In this document: positions 14,437-24,600 of the stretch, piece after piece
Layout of the letters: every line of letters starts with the position of its first letter
Numbering within the stretch: position 1 is the first letter of the stretch
Notes under the pieces: model-generated
What the model was told of the DNA's origin: nothing
What the model saw: the letters and a program-made list of their open reading frames with translations, nothing else
Databases searched by the model: none
Assembly: GCA_937911045.1 (NCBI GenBank)
Contig: CALEPX010000005.1
Coordinates: forward strand, 1 to 36,680
Length of the DNA: 36,680 nucleotides
Reading direction: 5' to 3'
Source of the DNA: an uncultured Fretibacterium sp.
Lineage (GTDB): Bacteria > Synergistota > Synergistia > Synergistales > Aminobacteriaceae
Position numbers and translations under genes: made by a program

Positions 14437-15585
14437 CTGGATCTGTTCGCCGTCTTTGGTTTCGAGGGCAAGTTTCAAGAAGCAGCTCGTGATTGCCATG
14501 TTCGTGTCACCGCGATCGTAATACACCGACACAACGTTAGCTCCACAGCGCGCGATAATTTCCGAAACTTCCTGTAATTGCCCGGGCTTGTCGATTAACT
14601 CAATCGTGAGATTCACATTACGTCCCGTCATAACAAGTCCACGGGTTATAACACGCGACAGAATATTCACGTCGATATTTCCGCCAGAAATTATGCAAAC
14701 GGTCTTTTGCGAATCAATCGGCAATTTCCTGAACATGGCTGCTGCTACAGAAACTGCTCCAGCTCCCTCGGCGATTAACTTCTGCTTCTCGATTAATGCA
14801 AGAATCGCTGCGGCTATCTCGTCCTCACTCACGCATACTATGTCATCAACGTATCGCGAAATTATTTCAAACGTAGTTTCACCGGGATTTTTCACGGCAA
14901 TTCCATCGGCAAATGTCGAAACACTCGCCAAACTTTCACGCTGATGATTCCTGAACGAGTTGAACATGCTAGGAGCTCCGGCTGCTTGAACCCCGAAAAT
15001 TTTCACGCTGGGTTTGAGTGACTTAATCGCAAACGCAATTCCTGAAATTAATCCGCCACCGCCAATCGGCACAATCACGTTCTGAACATCTTCGAGCTGA
15101 TCCAGAATTTCCAGACCAATCGTAGCTTGTCCGGCAATTACGTAATCGTCATCGTACGGGTGAATGAAAGTTGCTCCGGTTTCGTTCACAAGCTGCACAG
15201 CCCTGTCATGCGCGTCATCGTAAGCTCCGTTCACAAGTTCTACATTCGCTCCCAAACGCCTCGTGCTTTCGACTTTCATAACAGGTGCAGAATCCGGCAT
15301 ACAAATCGTCGAGACAATATTTTTTTTCGAAGCAGCAAGCGCAACTCCCTGAGCATGATTTCCTGCAGAACACGCAACGATTCCGCGGGATTTTTCCTCG
15401 TCAGATAATTGCGAAATCTTGTAATACGCGCCACGTAACTTGAAGCTTCCGGTGACTTGAAGATTTTCGGTCTTGAGATACAATCCACCGTCCGAGCTTA
15501 ATAACGGAGCTGCGATTAAATCAGTTTTTCGCGCACATTCTTTCAGGACGTACGCTGCGTGATAGACTTTGTCCAGTGTAAGCAA
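14380..15585 (-). CDS. ilvA: Threonine ammonia-lyase (PLP, ACT-domain type)
   Basis: The enzyme deaminates threonine (and serine) to 2-oxobutyrate, either for isoleucine synthesis or for fermentation. The 401-residue length fits the IlvA/TdcB-related class with a single C-terminal ACT-like domain. The PLP lysine is Lys49 in TGSFKLRGAYYK. The Asn-containing SAGNHAQGVA follows, and the phosphate-binding loop is PIGGGGLISG. Residues about 325-401 form the ACT-like regulatory region (LIDKPGQLQEVSEIIA). The start is TTG at 15585, with GGGGGA ten bases upstream. It is transcribed toward recF and overlaps it by 57 bases. Biosynthetic versus catabolic use cannot be told from sequence alone; tdcB would be the alternative symbol. 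Confidence 0.9.
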   Translation of the reverse strand: MLTLDKVYHAAYVLKECARKTDLIAAPLLSSDGGLYLKTENLQVTGSFKLRGAYYKISQLSDEEKSRGIVACSAGNHAQGVALAASKKNIVSTICMPDSAPVMKVESTRRLGANVELVNGAYDDAHDRAVQLVNETGATFIHPYDDDYVIAGQATIGLEILDQLEDVQNVIVPIGGGGLISGIAFAIKSLKPSVKIFGVQAAGAPSMFNSFRNHQRESLASVSTFADGIAVKNPGETTFEIISRYVDDIVCVSEDEIAAAILALIEKQKLIAEGAGAVSVAAAMFRKLPIDSQKTVCIISGGNIDVNILSRVITRGLVMTGRNVNLTIELIDKPGQLQEVSEIIARCGANVVSVYYDRGDTNMAITSCFLKLALETKDGEQIQLIKDKLTESGFKIVTERV

Positions 15586-15603
15586 TTTATAAAAATCCCC
15601 CTG

Positions 15604-15679
15604 TTGAAAATAGTTTTGAAAATAATTTTGAATTGCGAATATTATATAATTTATGCTAAATTTAATAAGCTAAATTTAA
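15604..15679. repeat. Two sets of direct repeats in the ilvA-nptA divergent gap
   Basis: TTGAAAATA occurs at 15604 and 15616 (period 12), and GCTAAATTTAA at 15655 and 15669 (period 14). Between them is the palindrome ATTATATAAT (15641-15650). The second pair starts near the plus-strand transcription start, as in the ppdK leader. Confidence 0.8.
15641..15650. promoter_or_regulatory. Palindromic double -10 for divergent ilvA and nptA
   Basis: ATTATATAAT is its own reverse complement and gives TATAAT on both strands (plus 15645-15650, minus 15646-15641). Neither strand has a convincing -35, so this is a weak or activator-dependent divergent promoter by inspection. Confidence 0.45.
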
Positions 15680-15722
15680 CAGCAGGAACACGAGAATTTA
15701 TTTAGATTTAGGGGGTAGCGTT

Positions 15723-17339
15723 TTGGATCTCAAGAGTTTTTTTAACATAGCGGGTGGAGTTGCGCTGTTCTTGTACGGCGTGAAAATGATGAGTGAAGCT
15801 TTGCAGTTCATCGCAGGCGACAAAATGCGTCAGATAATCGGCAATCTGACAAAAACACCTTTGCGCGGAGTTTTCATCGGAATACTCGTTACGGTTTTGA
15901 TTCAGAGCAGTACGGGTACGACGGTCATGACCGTAAGTTTCGTTAATGCCGGATTGCTCACACTCAAGCAGGCAATCGGAATTATCATGGGCGCAAATAT
16001 CGGAACGACAATTACGGCGCAAATCATCGCGTTCAAAATCGAGGCGTTCGCGTTGCCATTAATCGCGTTAGGAGTTCTCCTGACAATTTTCGGCAAGTCA
16101 AAACAGCTTTCTTATATGGGAAACGGAATTGTAGGCTTGGGATTGCTTTTCATGGGAATGCAAGCTATGGAGGGCGCAACGCATTTGATCTCGCAACACA
16201 AAGACATGCTGCTGATCCTGAGCAAAAATCCTTTGACGGGTGTGTTAGCCGGAATGATTCTGACGATTCTGATTCAGTCGAGTGCTGCAACGATTGGTCT
16301 AACGATGGCAGTTGCGTCTCAGGGATTGATTACGCTTGATGCTGCTATTCCGATAATTTTGGGCGATAACTTGGGAACGACACTCACGGCAATAGTCGTC
16401 GCTATGGGTTCGACCCGTCCTGCAAAACAAGCTGCTGCGTCACACGTATTATTTAATTTACTCGGGACTGTTATATTTTTAATCGCGTTCCCGCTTTACA
16501 AGTCAATCGTAATTGCGAGTGCGTCCGATATTGGCAGACAAATTGCGAATGCCCACACGATTTTCAACGTACTTAACACGATAATATTCTTCCCGTTTGT
16601 TTCATTGCTAGCGAAATTGATCGAGAAAGTTCTGCCGTTATTACCTGAAGATCGCCCCGAAGAAGTCATGTACTTGAATCCGATTTTGATTTCAGCGTCA
16701 ACGTCCGCAGCAGTCGAAGCTGTTCGCGATGAATTGGGACATATGGGCAACGTGATTCAGAAAATGCTTGGATTAGTTCGCGAATCATTTTTCGATTACA
16801 AGCCCGAAGAACGTGAAAATCGCGTAAAGAGATTCGAATCTTACGAACAAAGCATAAATTCCCTGACGAGAGCGATTTCAGAATATGCGTCGGAAATTTG
16901 GCAGAAGGGTGTTTCCGGACAGGTTTCGACGGTTCTTGGCTGCTACGTGAATGCGTCACTTGATCTTGAACGAATCGGCGATCATTCTGAGAATTTGATC
17001 GAGATGAGTGAGAGTGTGAACAACGCGGATTATTTGTCCGGAGAAGCTCATGACGAATTGAAAGATATGTTTGATACGGCAGTGAATGCTGTGAGTTCGT
17101 CGATTGATTCGCTCTATAACGAAAATTCCGATGAAGCTCTAATGGTCGTGAAGGAACTCGAAGAAAAAATCGATTCTCAGGAACGCGCGTACAGAAAGGC
17201 TCATATTGACAGGCTCAATCGCGGCGAATGTGATCCGGAGAAGGGCGTGAATTTTATAACGTTACTGAGCAATCTTGAGAGAATCGGCGATCATAGCAAT
17301 AACATCGCAGGTTACACGCTGGATATTGTCAAGAATTAG
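15723..17339 (+). CDS. Na/Pi cotransporter family protein with PhoU-like domain
   Basis: This is a NptA/YjbB-type protein that probably moves phosphate with sodium across the inner membrane. The N-terminal two thirds (about 1-315) are hydrophobic, with the two inverted Na/Pi repeats. Each repeat carries the QSS motif: IQSSTGTTVMTVSFVNAG (about 60) and IQSSAATIGLTMAVASQG (about 182). The C-terminal part (about 335-538) is helical and PhoU-like, with two similar segments (LDLERIGDHSENLIEM and LSNLERIGDHSNNIAGY). The start is TTG at 15723 because GGGGG ends seven bases before it. No phosphate regulator or pst gene lies nearby. pbpC follows after 13 bases and may be cotranscribed. Direction and substrate are inferred from the family. 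Confidence 0.92.
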   Translation: MDLKSFFNIAGGVALFLYGVKMMSEALQFIAGDKMRQIIGNLTKTPLRGVFIGILVTVLIQSSTGTTVMTVSFVNAGLLTLKQAIGIIMGANIGTTITAQIIAFKIEAFALPLIALGVLLTIFGKSKQLSYMGNGIVGLGLLFMGMQAMEGATHLISQHKDMLLILSKNPLTGVLAGMILTILIQSSAATIGLTMAVASQGLITLDAAIPIILGDNLGTTLTAIVVAMGSTRPAKQAAASHVLFNLLGTVIFLIAFPLYKSIVIASASDIGRQIANAHTIFNVLNTIIFFPFVSLLAKLIEKVLPLLPEDRPEEVMYLNPILISASTSAAVEAVRDELGHMGNVIQKMLGLVRESFFDYKPEERENRVKRFESYEQSINSLTRAISEYASEIWQKGVSGQVSTVLGCYVNASLDLERIGDHSENLIEMSESVNNADYLSGEAHDELKDMFDTAVNAVSSSIDSLYNENSDEALMVVKELEEKIDSQERAYRKAHIDRLNRGECDPEKGVNFITLLSNLERIGDHSNNIAGYTLDIVKN

Positions 17340-17352
17340 GCTGTTAAAAAGC

Positions 17353-19656
17353 ATGACGAAATATAGCGATAAAGTTCGCAATAATGCTCCCTGGAAATTT
17401 TTGGGGGCGATTTTTTTTGCGGCAATATTCGCGTCTGGGATTTTCGCGTGGTGCAGCATAGACGTGAATGTGAATCAAATCGTGAATATTAACGGCTCAG
17501 CTGCGTTGTATGATCGTGAGGGAAGATTGTTTCACGTGAGACTTTCGCCGGATTCTGAGTGGCAAATTCCGATCAGGCTTGACGAGATGGGGAAATGGCT
17601 GCCATTAGTCGCTGTGAATGCTGAGGACGGGAGATTTTTCAGGCACGTCGGTATAGATATGCTTTCACTTTCGCGAGCGATTTTTCAGGACGCAATTTCC
17701 GGTCAAGTAATTTCTGGCGCATCGACGATAACAAGTCAGGTAATCAGGCTTGCAGTCTCTGAGCGTGAGAATCGCAAACGCACACCGGCTACAAAAGTTC
17801 GCGAATTTATCATGGCTATGAAACTTGAGCGCAAAATCTCGAAAGAGAAAATTCTGGAATGCTATTTGAATCTCGCACCGTTCGGCGGAAATATTCGCGG
17901 AGTTCAGGCGGCATCGTTGATATATTTCGGCAAACCTGCTTCGAAAATTTCTCGGGGAGAAGCGTGTCTTTTAATCGGAATGCTCAAAGGTCCAACGTTA
18001 TATCGTCCTGACACAAAGCCAATATCTGCGAAAAAACGCCGTGACGAGATAATAAATCTCATGCGCAAGAAACGTGTTTTCACGCCTGAAGAGACAAGAC
18101 TTGCATTGCTCGAAGAATTGCCGCTTCGCAAGAATGAACTGCCGTCGAGAGCGTGGCATTTTTCGGATATGGTGCTGAACTCGAATCCTGATTTTGACGA
18201 GAATGATTTTCACCAGAGAATTTTTCACACGTCGCTGAATCTGGAAACTCAGACGAAACTCGAAGGAATTTTGCGCCAATCACTCTCAGATTTCCCGAAT
18301 GAAATCACGATTGCAGCCGGAATAGTTGATAATCGTGATGCGTCACTTGTAGCGTGGGTTGGCAATGCGAGATTTGACCTGAATAACACGCAGAATTCGT
18401 CATCATGGGTGGATTGCGGACGTGCTCCGAGATCACCGGGTTCGACTTTGAAGCCGTTTGCGTATTTGCTTGCGATTGAACAGGGGCTTTTGACACCGTC
18501 GAGTTTGTTGGCGGATACGTCGATGGCATTTTCCGGGCGTGCTCCGAGGAATTTTGACCTGAAATATCACGGGGCTGTCACAGCACGGGTTGCGCTTGCT
18601 GAATCGTTGAATGCGCCGGCGGTTCGAGTGTTGCGAATGTCTGGGAATGATCGCGTGCTGAGTTTGTTGCGGTCGATCGGCTTGCACCATTTGACGCAGA
18701 GTTCGGAATATTACGGAGACTCGTTAATTCTCGGCGGCTGTGAGATTACGCTGCTTGAGGAACTTGAAGCGTTTTGCGGTTTAGCGTCGCTTGGAATTTA
18801 CCGGCAGATTTCGTTGCTGAAAAATTCTGGTTCGGATTCAGGTTCGAGATTTGCGTCTGAAGCGTCGTGTTGGTTGATAAACGATATTTTGAATCATCGG
18901 GGTAATCTGACGTTATTTGCGCGCGGAACTTTGGGCACGAAATGGCAGGTTGCTCTGAAAACCGGAACGTCTTACGGATTGCGTGATGCTTGGACGGCTG
19001 CGTGGACTCCGGATTATACGACAGTTGTTTGGGTCGGAAGCCCCGAGGGAATTTCCTGGCGCGGATTGGTCGGAGCGAGAGCTGCTGCACCGGTTGCTAT
19101 GAAAATCTTGAGAGTGATTTCGCCGAAGTCAACTTGGTACGAACGTCCTGAAGGTCTTGAATTGCGCCGAGTGTGTTCGGTCTCAGGACTTCCTCCGATA
19201 GCAGCGTGTCCGTCTGTTAAATACGAGTGGGCGATTGCCGGAGTAACTCGTACAGTTCCGTGTGACATGCACAAGATTAGAGCCGGAAAATCGATTCTGA
19301 GTTTGTCACCGGAGTTTGGGAGTGTTACCGGAAATAATAATGCTCGGGTCGAACGCAGAAATTACGAACTGAAAATTATCTCGCCGATACCTGGAGCTTC
19401 GTATTATATCGCGCCGTTTGATCTTGAACGCAAAATTCCGATGAAATCCGAGGGAGGTGTTAAACGAATCTGGTGGTATATCGACGGAGAATTTGCGGGG
19501 AGTTCTTTGCCGGAGAATACGTTTTTCTGTTCGCTTCAAGACGGAGAGCATTTAGTCGGTGCAGTAGATTCTGCCGGGAAAACTGCGTCTGTGAATGTGA
19601 AAGTGTTCACGCCCGGGCGACGAATGAACGAGAGCGAGAATAATTTGCTGTTCTGA
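17353..19656 (+). CDS. pbpC: Penicillin-binding protein 1C
   Basis: This bifunctional class A enzyme of peptidoglycan synthesis is anchored in the inner membrane. From ATG 17353 it has 767 residues. A transmembrane helix lies at 15-33. The GT51 transglycosylase has catalytic Glu91 in NAEDGRFFRH and the following SGASTITSQVIRL. The transpeptidase has SPGSTLKPF with Ser364 and Lys367, and KTG at 536-538. The C-terminal PBP1C-specific beta domain (about 670-757) includes SPIPGASYYI and IDGEFAGSSL. No clear SD precedes the ATG; an in-frame reading extends back to 17275 inside the previous gene but is unlikely. PBP1C proteins are mostly found in diderm bacteria. Not linked to a yfhM alpha-2-macroglobulin gene here. 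Confidence 0.93.
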   Translation: MTKYSDKVRNNAPWKFLGAIFFAAIFASGIFAWCSIDVNVNQIVNINGSAALYDREGRLFHVRLSPDSEWQIPIRLDEMGKWLPLVAVNAEDGRFFRHVGIDMLSLSRAIFQDAISGQVISGASTITSQVIRLAVSERENRKRTPATKVREFIMAMKLERKISKEKILECYLNLAPFGGNIRGVQAASLIYFGKPASKISRGEACLLIGMLKGPTLYRPDTKPISAKKRRDEIINLMRKKRVFTPEETRLALLEELPLRKNELPSRAWHFSDMVLNSNPDFDENDFHQRIFHTSLNLETQTKLEGILRQSLSDFPNEITIAAGIVDNRDASLVAWVGNARFDLNNTQNSSSWVDCGRAPRSPGSTLKPFAYLLAIEQGLLTPSSLLADTSMAFSGRAPRNFDLKYHGAVTARVALAESLNAPAVRVLRMSGNDRVLSLLRSIGLHHLTQSSEYYGDSLILGGCEITLLEELEAFCGLASLGIYRQISLLKNSGSDSGSRFASEASCWLINDILNHRGNLTLFARGTLGTKWQVALKTGTSYGLRDAWTAAWTPDYTTVVWVGSPEGISWRGLVGARAAAPVAMKILRVISPKSTWYERPEGLELRRVCSVSGLPPIAACPSVKYEWAIAGVTRTVPCDMHKIRAGKSILSLSPEFGSVTGNNNARVERRNYELKIISPIPGASYYIAPFDLERKIPMKSEGGVKRIWWYIDGEFAGSSLPENTFFCSLQDGEHLVGAVDSAGKTASVNVKVFTPGRRMNESENNLLF

Positions 19657-19672
19657 AAAATCTCACAAGGCT

Positions 19673-19701
19673 TTGGAAAAATGAATCTTAAATGCTAAAA
19701 T
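19673..19701 (+). promoter_or_regulatory. Promoter of the zinc-ribbon/prepilin-peptidase pair
   Basis: TTGGAA (19673-19678), a 17-base spacer and TAAAAT (19696-19701), with TG one base before the -10 (TGCTAAAAT). The leader to the TTG start at 19771 is about 60 bases. Confidence 0.6.
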
Positions 19702-19720
19702 ATGAAAAATTACGTATTTA

Positions 19721-19750
19721 TTTCAGATTTGTTTCAGATTTTGTTTCAAA
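19721..19750. repeat. Tandem TTTCAGATTTG repeat just upstream of an SD
   Basis: TTTCAGATTTG (19721-19731), TTTCAGATTTTG (19732-19743) and TTTCAAA (19744-19750) follow one another. The array ends four bases before AAAGGAGG, so it forms most of the 5' leader of the next gene. Confidence 0.85.
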
Positions 19751-19770
19751 GCGGAAAGGAGGTTTTTGGA

Positions 19771-20157
19771 TTGCCGTTGATTGCGTGCAGAAGGTGTGGG
19801 AAAGCTTTTATCGGAGTTGATAAAGGCAGAAGTAGTTTGTGTGTTGATTGTCATAGACATTTAGAGACAGTTTATGGAAAGGCTCACGAATATTTGCGAG
19901 ATCATCCGAACGAGAGATTCGATGTGCGTAAACTTTCGTATGATTGCGGATTAAACTCGTATGATGTGCAGATTTTGGTTGAGATTGGCTGGCTTGAGCG
20001 TGACATTCAGACATACACGAGTTCAGCTGAAGCACGTAAACAACAGGCGGAGGAATTTCAGAGAGAAGTCGACAGATTGAAAGAGAAAACACAGTTGAAG
20101 ACATACGGCGGACAAATTTATGCGCGGGATTACGAGTCTCGCAGGCGTTATAGATGA
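19771..20157 (+). CDS. Zinc-ribbon protein resembling the flagellar-region YvyF family
   Basis: The 128-residue protein starts at TTG 19771, eight bases after a near-perfect AAAGGAGG; the 69 upstream in-frame bases belong to the leader. Residues 6-27 form a zinc ribbon (CRRC then CVDC). Residues about 47-80 look like a winged helix or helix-turn-helix (FDVRKLSYDCGLNSYDVQIL, then GWLERD). Residues 84-108 are a short charged coiled coil, and the tail is basic (SRRRYR). This layout recalls the YvyF/TIGR03826-like proteins found in flagellar gene regions, possibly DNA- or RNA-binding. No flagellar gene is in the window. The stop overlaps the start of a prepilin peptidase gene (ATGA), which suggests a role tied to pili or secretion. 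Function not established. Confidence 0.65.
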   Translation: MPLIACRRCGKAFIGVDKGRSSLCVDCHRHLETVYGKAHEYLRDHPNERFDVRKLSYDCGLNSYDVQILVEIGWLERDIQTYTSSAEARKQQAEEFQREVDRLKEKTQLKTYGGQIYARDYESRRRYR

Positions 20158-20939
20158 TGGGATTTGAGTTCGAGTTTGAGCGTGAATTTTTGCTGGTGAT
20201 ATTTGCGATTTTCGGAGCGAGTTTCGGCTCGTTTCTGAACGTTGTAGCGCATCGCAGCATCGAGGGGCGTTCATGGTGGGGACATGAGCGTTCGATTTGT
20301 GAGAGTTGCAAGCATGTTCTGGGATTTTGGGAGTTAATCCCGATTTTGTCGTGGCTGTGTTTACGTGGCAAATGCAAGAACTGTGGCGCGAAAATTTCGG
20401 TGCGATATTTGCTCGTTGAATTAATAACGGCAAGCGCGTTCGGGCTGATAATTTTCCGGCACGGATTATCGTTCGAGAGCTTGTTGGCGTGCGTGGGGAT
20501 TTGCGGAATGATGATTAACTCGCTGACTGATATTGAGACCGGAGAAATTTTTGACGTTTACACGCTATCGTTTGTGATTTTGGGATTGCTGCTGAGAATT
20601 TACGCCGGATTTGGCGCGATACTTGATGGATTTCTGGGAGCGTTGTTCGGCTTCGGAATTTTCGCGCTGATAATAATTCTCTCACGCGGCGGCATGGGCT
20701 GGGGAGATGCGACGTTCATGTCTGGCATGGGAGCGTTACTTGGCTGGAAATTAGCGATGCTTGCGTTTTACATCGGAATAATGTTCGGCGGAATTTGCGT
20801 GTTAATATTGCTGTTAATCGGCAGGCTTCACTGGGGAAAAGGAGAATCTGTGCCGTTAGTTCCGTTTTTGAGCGTAGGATGTTTTGTGGCGTTTCTGTGC
20901 GGCAATGACATACTCGCGAACTTGAGTTTCGGATTCTGA
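20154..20939 (+). CDS. pilD: Prepilin peptidase (type IV leader peptidase)
   Basis: This membrane aspartyl protease cleaves and N-methylates type IV prepilins and pseudopilins. The 261 residues include the first helix with GASFGSFLNVVAHR and the N-terminal methyltransferase domain with four Cys in two CxxC pairs (CESC and CKNC). Then follows ELIPILSWL. The catalytic Asp126 is in LTDIETGEI, and the second, Asp185, is in the GMGWGD motif. About seven or eight transmembrane segments are visible. ATG 20154 overlaps the previous stop (ATGA), so the two are coupled. No pilin or assembly ATPase is in the window; substrates must be encoded elsewhere. It converges on the DUF1275 gene with a 15-base gap and no clear terminator. 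Confidence 0.95.
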   Translation: MMGFEFEFEREFLLVIFAIFGASFGSFLNVVAHRSIEGRSWWGHERSICESCKHVLGFWELIPILSWLCLRGKCKNCGAKISVRYLLVELITASAFGLIIFRHGLSFESLLACVGICGMMINSLTDIETGEIFDVYTLSFVILGLLLRIYAGFGAILDGFLGALFGFGIFALIIILSRGGMGWGDATFMSGMGALLGWKLAMLAFYIGIMFGGICVLILLLIGRLHWGKGESVPLVPFLSVGCFVAFLCGNDILANLSFGF

Positions 20940-20954
20940 ATTTCGATTTTCCAG

Positions 20955-21698
20955 TTAATGCCCGTGCGGTATAACGTCGAGTTTGCTTTTTTCGTTCACA
21001 AGGTCAGCGTGCAGCAGAAACACGAATGAGATCATCAATGGCAACACAGCTAACCAGATTGCGCGTTCTTGCATAAATTGGCTCAAGAACGTCATGATTG
21101 CGCCTCCGATGAAAAACGTGATTAGTAATTGCGAATGTTTGCGTAGTTTCTGTTTTGCGGTCTCGTCGTCGTGATTTCGGATTATTGACGCGATATTCAC
21201 GCCGATTTGCCGAACGTGATTTGTTATGAAAGTTGTAGCCATTGGGATTCCTTCAGCTTGTCGAAACGTGTTGAACTGCATCGAACACAGGAAATTTATC
21301 ATGACCTGAACGATTTGATTCGGCATCGTCAACGGAATGAATCCGATTAAGATTAACACCGCAGCTTCAACTCCGACTAGAAACGTATCCCAGCGCATGA
21401 AATGTGATTTTCGAATTTTCAGCGGCATAACTTCAGAGACGATTGTTCCCAGAATATACGCAATCAACGGGATCAAATAATACCCGGCTTTAAGAAAATT
21501 TCCCTTTCCGAACGCCATTGCCATCATAGCGACGTTCCCAGTCTGAGCGTTACAGAAAACTCCTCCGCGCATATTGTACGTGTAAAGTCCCATCATTCCG
21601 CCGGCAAGAGTTAATAACTCGAAGATATAATAACGCTCGCATGTCAGGTAAAATTCGTGATTATTCTGTACAGCTTTCGGATTAATAATATTACTCAT
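20955..21698 (-). CDS. DUF1275 (YoaK-like) membrane protein
   Basis: I start this protein at ATG 21698 (247 residues), 12 bases after GAAAGGG; the longer in-frame extension to 21782 lies inside the helicase gene. It has about six transmembrane segments and the DUF1275 signature in the first part (GMMGLYTYNMRGGVFCNAQTGN, of which the TGN is most conserved). A later MQFNTFRQ with ATTFITNHVRQIG is also typical. The family's function is unknown; some members are guessed to be transporters. It overlaps the helicase-nuclease stop by eight bases and is the last gene of a repair and nucleotide operon, an odd partner. The His-rich end (VIPHGH) is notable but short. Confidence 0.85.
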   Translation of the reverse strand: MSNIINPKAVQNNHEFYLTCERYYIFELLTLAGGMMGLYTYNMRGGVFCNAQTGNVAMMAMAFGKGNFLKAGYYLIPLIAYILGTIVSEVMPLKIRKSHFMRWDTFLVGVEAAVLILIGFIPLTMPNQIVQVMINFLCSMQFNTFRQAEGIPMATTFITNHVRQIGVNIASIIRNHDDETAKQKLRKHSQLLITFFIGGAIMTFLSQFMQERAIWLAVLPLMISFVFLLHADLVNEKSKLDVIPHGH

Positions 21699-24600
21699 GA
21701 TTTTTGCAACCCTTTCTAAACGGACATTTTTCGCAGTTATGATTATGCTTGTGATTCTCGTTAAGGCATCTCTCGGACGCAATTATGATTCTCTTGCGGA
21801 TATTTTCCCAATCTAGTTCTGAATATTCACGTTCGAGATATTTCCCCTCACGCAAGAATACGATTCCAGTTCTGATTTTGCAAGTCATATTTTTCACGCA
21901 GCGGCTCAATGCAAACGCGTAGAAATCCATTTGCGATTCGTATAATCCATCGGGTGCGTTATCGCTCAAAGTCGTTTTGTAATCCAACAATTTGTAGCAA
22001 TTAGAATCTTGCTCTTGATATAACACGTCAATCGACCCAGCCAAAATCAGATTCCCAAGCTCTATTCTGAACGCGGATTCACGCTTGAGTTTTTCGGAAT
22101 GTCTTAGCAAATTCACGCCTTCAGGACTGGCGAAAAATCTCAGCAGCCACGCCTCCAAGATTTTTTTCACGCTATCATCACGCCAAACTCCGCGCAATTT
22201 CACCGGCAAATGATTCAGGGATTCGCGACTGGTTAGCAATTTCGAAATTTCGGATTCATAATCGCCCGACTTGAGATTAATTTTCGACAAAACCCAGTGA
22301 GCCAGACTTCCAATGTCAGCACCGCCGAAAAATTCTGAGTCATCATCGTTAGCAAAATCTTTCTCCGGACTTTCCCACGTGAGATTGATCCCCTGCAAAT
22401 ATTTTCTACGCCAGGCATCGCCGCAAAATTCGTAGAGTGAAAATGACGTCGCGGAAATCTGTCGCAAATGTGTGTTAATTCTCGCAAGATTCACTCGCTG
22501 CAAATTCGGCAAGTCTTGAGAATCTCGTGCGTTATGTTGAGTTGGGATTTTAGAGCCGGATCCGGATTCAAGTTCAGGTTCAGGTTCGGATTCGGATTCA
22601 TTCATGTATTCGGGGGCGTGTTCGTAGAGAATTTTTGTCCAGGAATTTTCGTAGGCTTCACCGGATTCTTTCACGAGTGAGCAGAATATCAAGCTGTCCT
22701 GTGCGCGTGTTGCTGCAACGTAGAATAATCGCAAGTCCTCTTCACGTTCGCCCTGTTCGTTGAGTAGCTTGTCCCAGTCTGAAATCTGCAAATCTGTTTC
22801 CGGATCGAAAATTTCGGGCTTTAATTCGTCGGGAATATCGCTGAAGACCAAACCCAATTCTCGTGACGCTCTGAGATTGTCGTAGCGTTCACTGTGAGTT
22901 GTCTTTGTTTCGAAAATTGCGACGGCTGGATATTCGAGACCTTTTGAGCCGTGAATAGATATTAGTGATACAGCGTTCTCGTTTTTATCGCGCCATGACG
23001 GTTCATCAAGAGTAACGCCGCCAGTCATAGCACGCCCAAGCCATTCACTGCAAGCCGATAATCCGGAAACTCCGCCCTCCTGAAAACTCATCGCGATTGA
23101 GATTGCCTTACGCAAATTCCGGATTATTCGCAAACGATTCTCGAATTTGTAATCACTAAGCCAAGATCGATCACGGTCAAAGATTTCGATTATTGCAGCC
23201 GCGCCTTTTATTTCGCCGATTAATGCCAAGTGTTCGAGCCTGTGAAAAATTTCTGGCAATTCCTGTTCGAGAATGCTTATGATTTTGCGATTGCTGTCCT
23301 GTGAGCGTAATTTCAGGATTCTCATCGCGTCGGATTCACTTGCTCCGGAGAATGGCGACATTAACCAGCCCGCAACAGACGCGTCGTCGTTGAAATCCGC
23401 ACAGGAACGCAACATGCTGATAACATCGCTGACTTCACCGCGACCGAAATATCCCGTGCTGCGATCCTGAACAGTCTTGATTGCAAATGAGGCAAAAGCT
23501 TCTTCCAGAGTTTCGTAATGAGTCCGGCTTCGGCATAACACAGCGAAATCTGCAAATTCAATCGGGCGAATCACTTGCGAATCTTTGTCCCAGATTGTTA
23601 GCTTGTTATCGACACAGGTTCTGACTTTCTGAGCCAGTTTCAGCGCGAGATTTTTCACGGAGTCTGAGACGCATTTTGGCTGCAAGATCGTCTCGAAGTC
23701 TTTCATGCTGCCGTTGCTGCGTTCGCTTGAGATTTCCGCGGGTTGAATGTATTTGTAAGCTAATTTTGACATTGCCGCGGAATTTCCCAGACTGTATTTC
23801 CAGATTGAGCCGAAAATTCTGTTTATGCGTTCGAGTAATGACGGACGCGTTCTGAAACTTACGTCGAGATTCACACGTTCAGAAGCTGCGTCGATTGCCT
23901 GAGCGAATAATTCCGGTTCGGCGTGCCTGAATCTGTAGATTGACTGTTTAGGATCGCCGACTGCGAAGAAGCTGTTATTTTCGGATTGGTCAGCGAGTGC
24001 GCAAATCATTCGGTATTGCAGCGGGTCTGTGTCCTGAAACTCGTCAACAAGAATGTGCGCGAAATTTTTTGTGACAGCTCCTTCTTCGATTGCCTGCAAC
24101 GCGTGAGAGATCATATCTGAGAAAGACATGATTCCACGACGGCGTTTCGTAATATCCCAAATTCCCCATGATAACGCGCAGAATTTGATCAAGACGCTGC
24201 GTAATTCGAGTTCCTGAGTTAGCAGATTTGTGTCGAGATTTTGAGTGATTTTCGTGATTCGCTTTGGTTGAGAACTTCGCCATACTCCGAATGTTATCCC
24301 GAGAAATTCTTTCAGGCTTTTGAACGGTTCGCCGGTGCTTGCCCTGAGATTTTTGCTGGTGAGTTTAGCGTAGAAATCTCTGGGTGTGAAATCGTCGTGA
24401 TGATTGAGAATTTCGTTGAACATTCGAGCGTTTTCGTAGCCTTTGGATTTCGGATTCGGCTCTGGCAAGTCGTGAATATTTTCCCAGTTTGAGTAAACGT
24501 GCTGCCAGTGTTGCGAGAGAATTTTCGTGACGGGGATTTTTGCGCGTTCGATTAAGCGATAGTCGTCAGAGTGTTCGAGAATTTCACGCCATGAAAGCCC

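Noticed and set aside
17275..17352. N-terminal extension of pbpC into the Na/Pi cotransporter gene
   Set aside because: The added residues overlap the conserved end of the PhoU-like domain in another frame; ATG 17353 directly precedes the normal cytoplasmic start and membrane helix.
20940..20954. Terminator between pilD and the convergent DUF1275 gene
   Set aside because: The gap is only 15 bases and no stem with a T-run could be found there or just inside either gene.
21699..21782. N-terminal extension of the DUF1275 protein
   Set aside because: The extra 28 residues are translated from the helicase-nuclease 3' end and are basic, not family-like. ATG 21698 has a usable SD.
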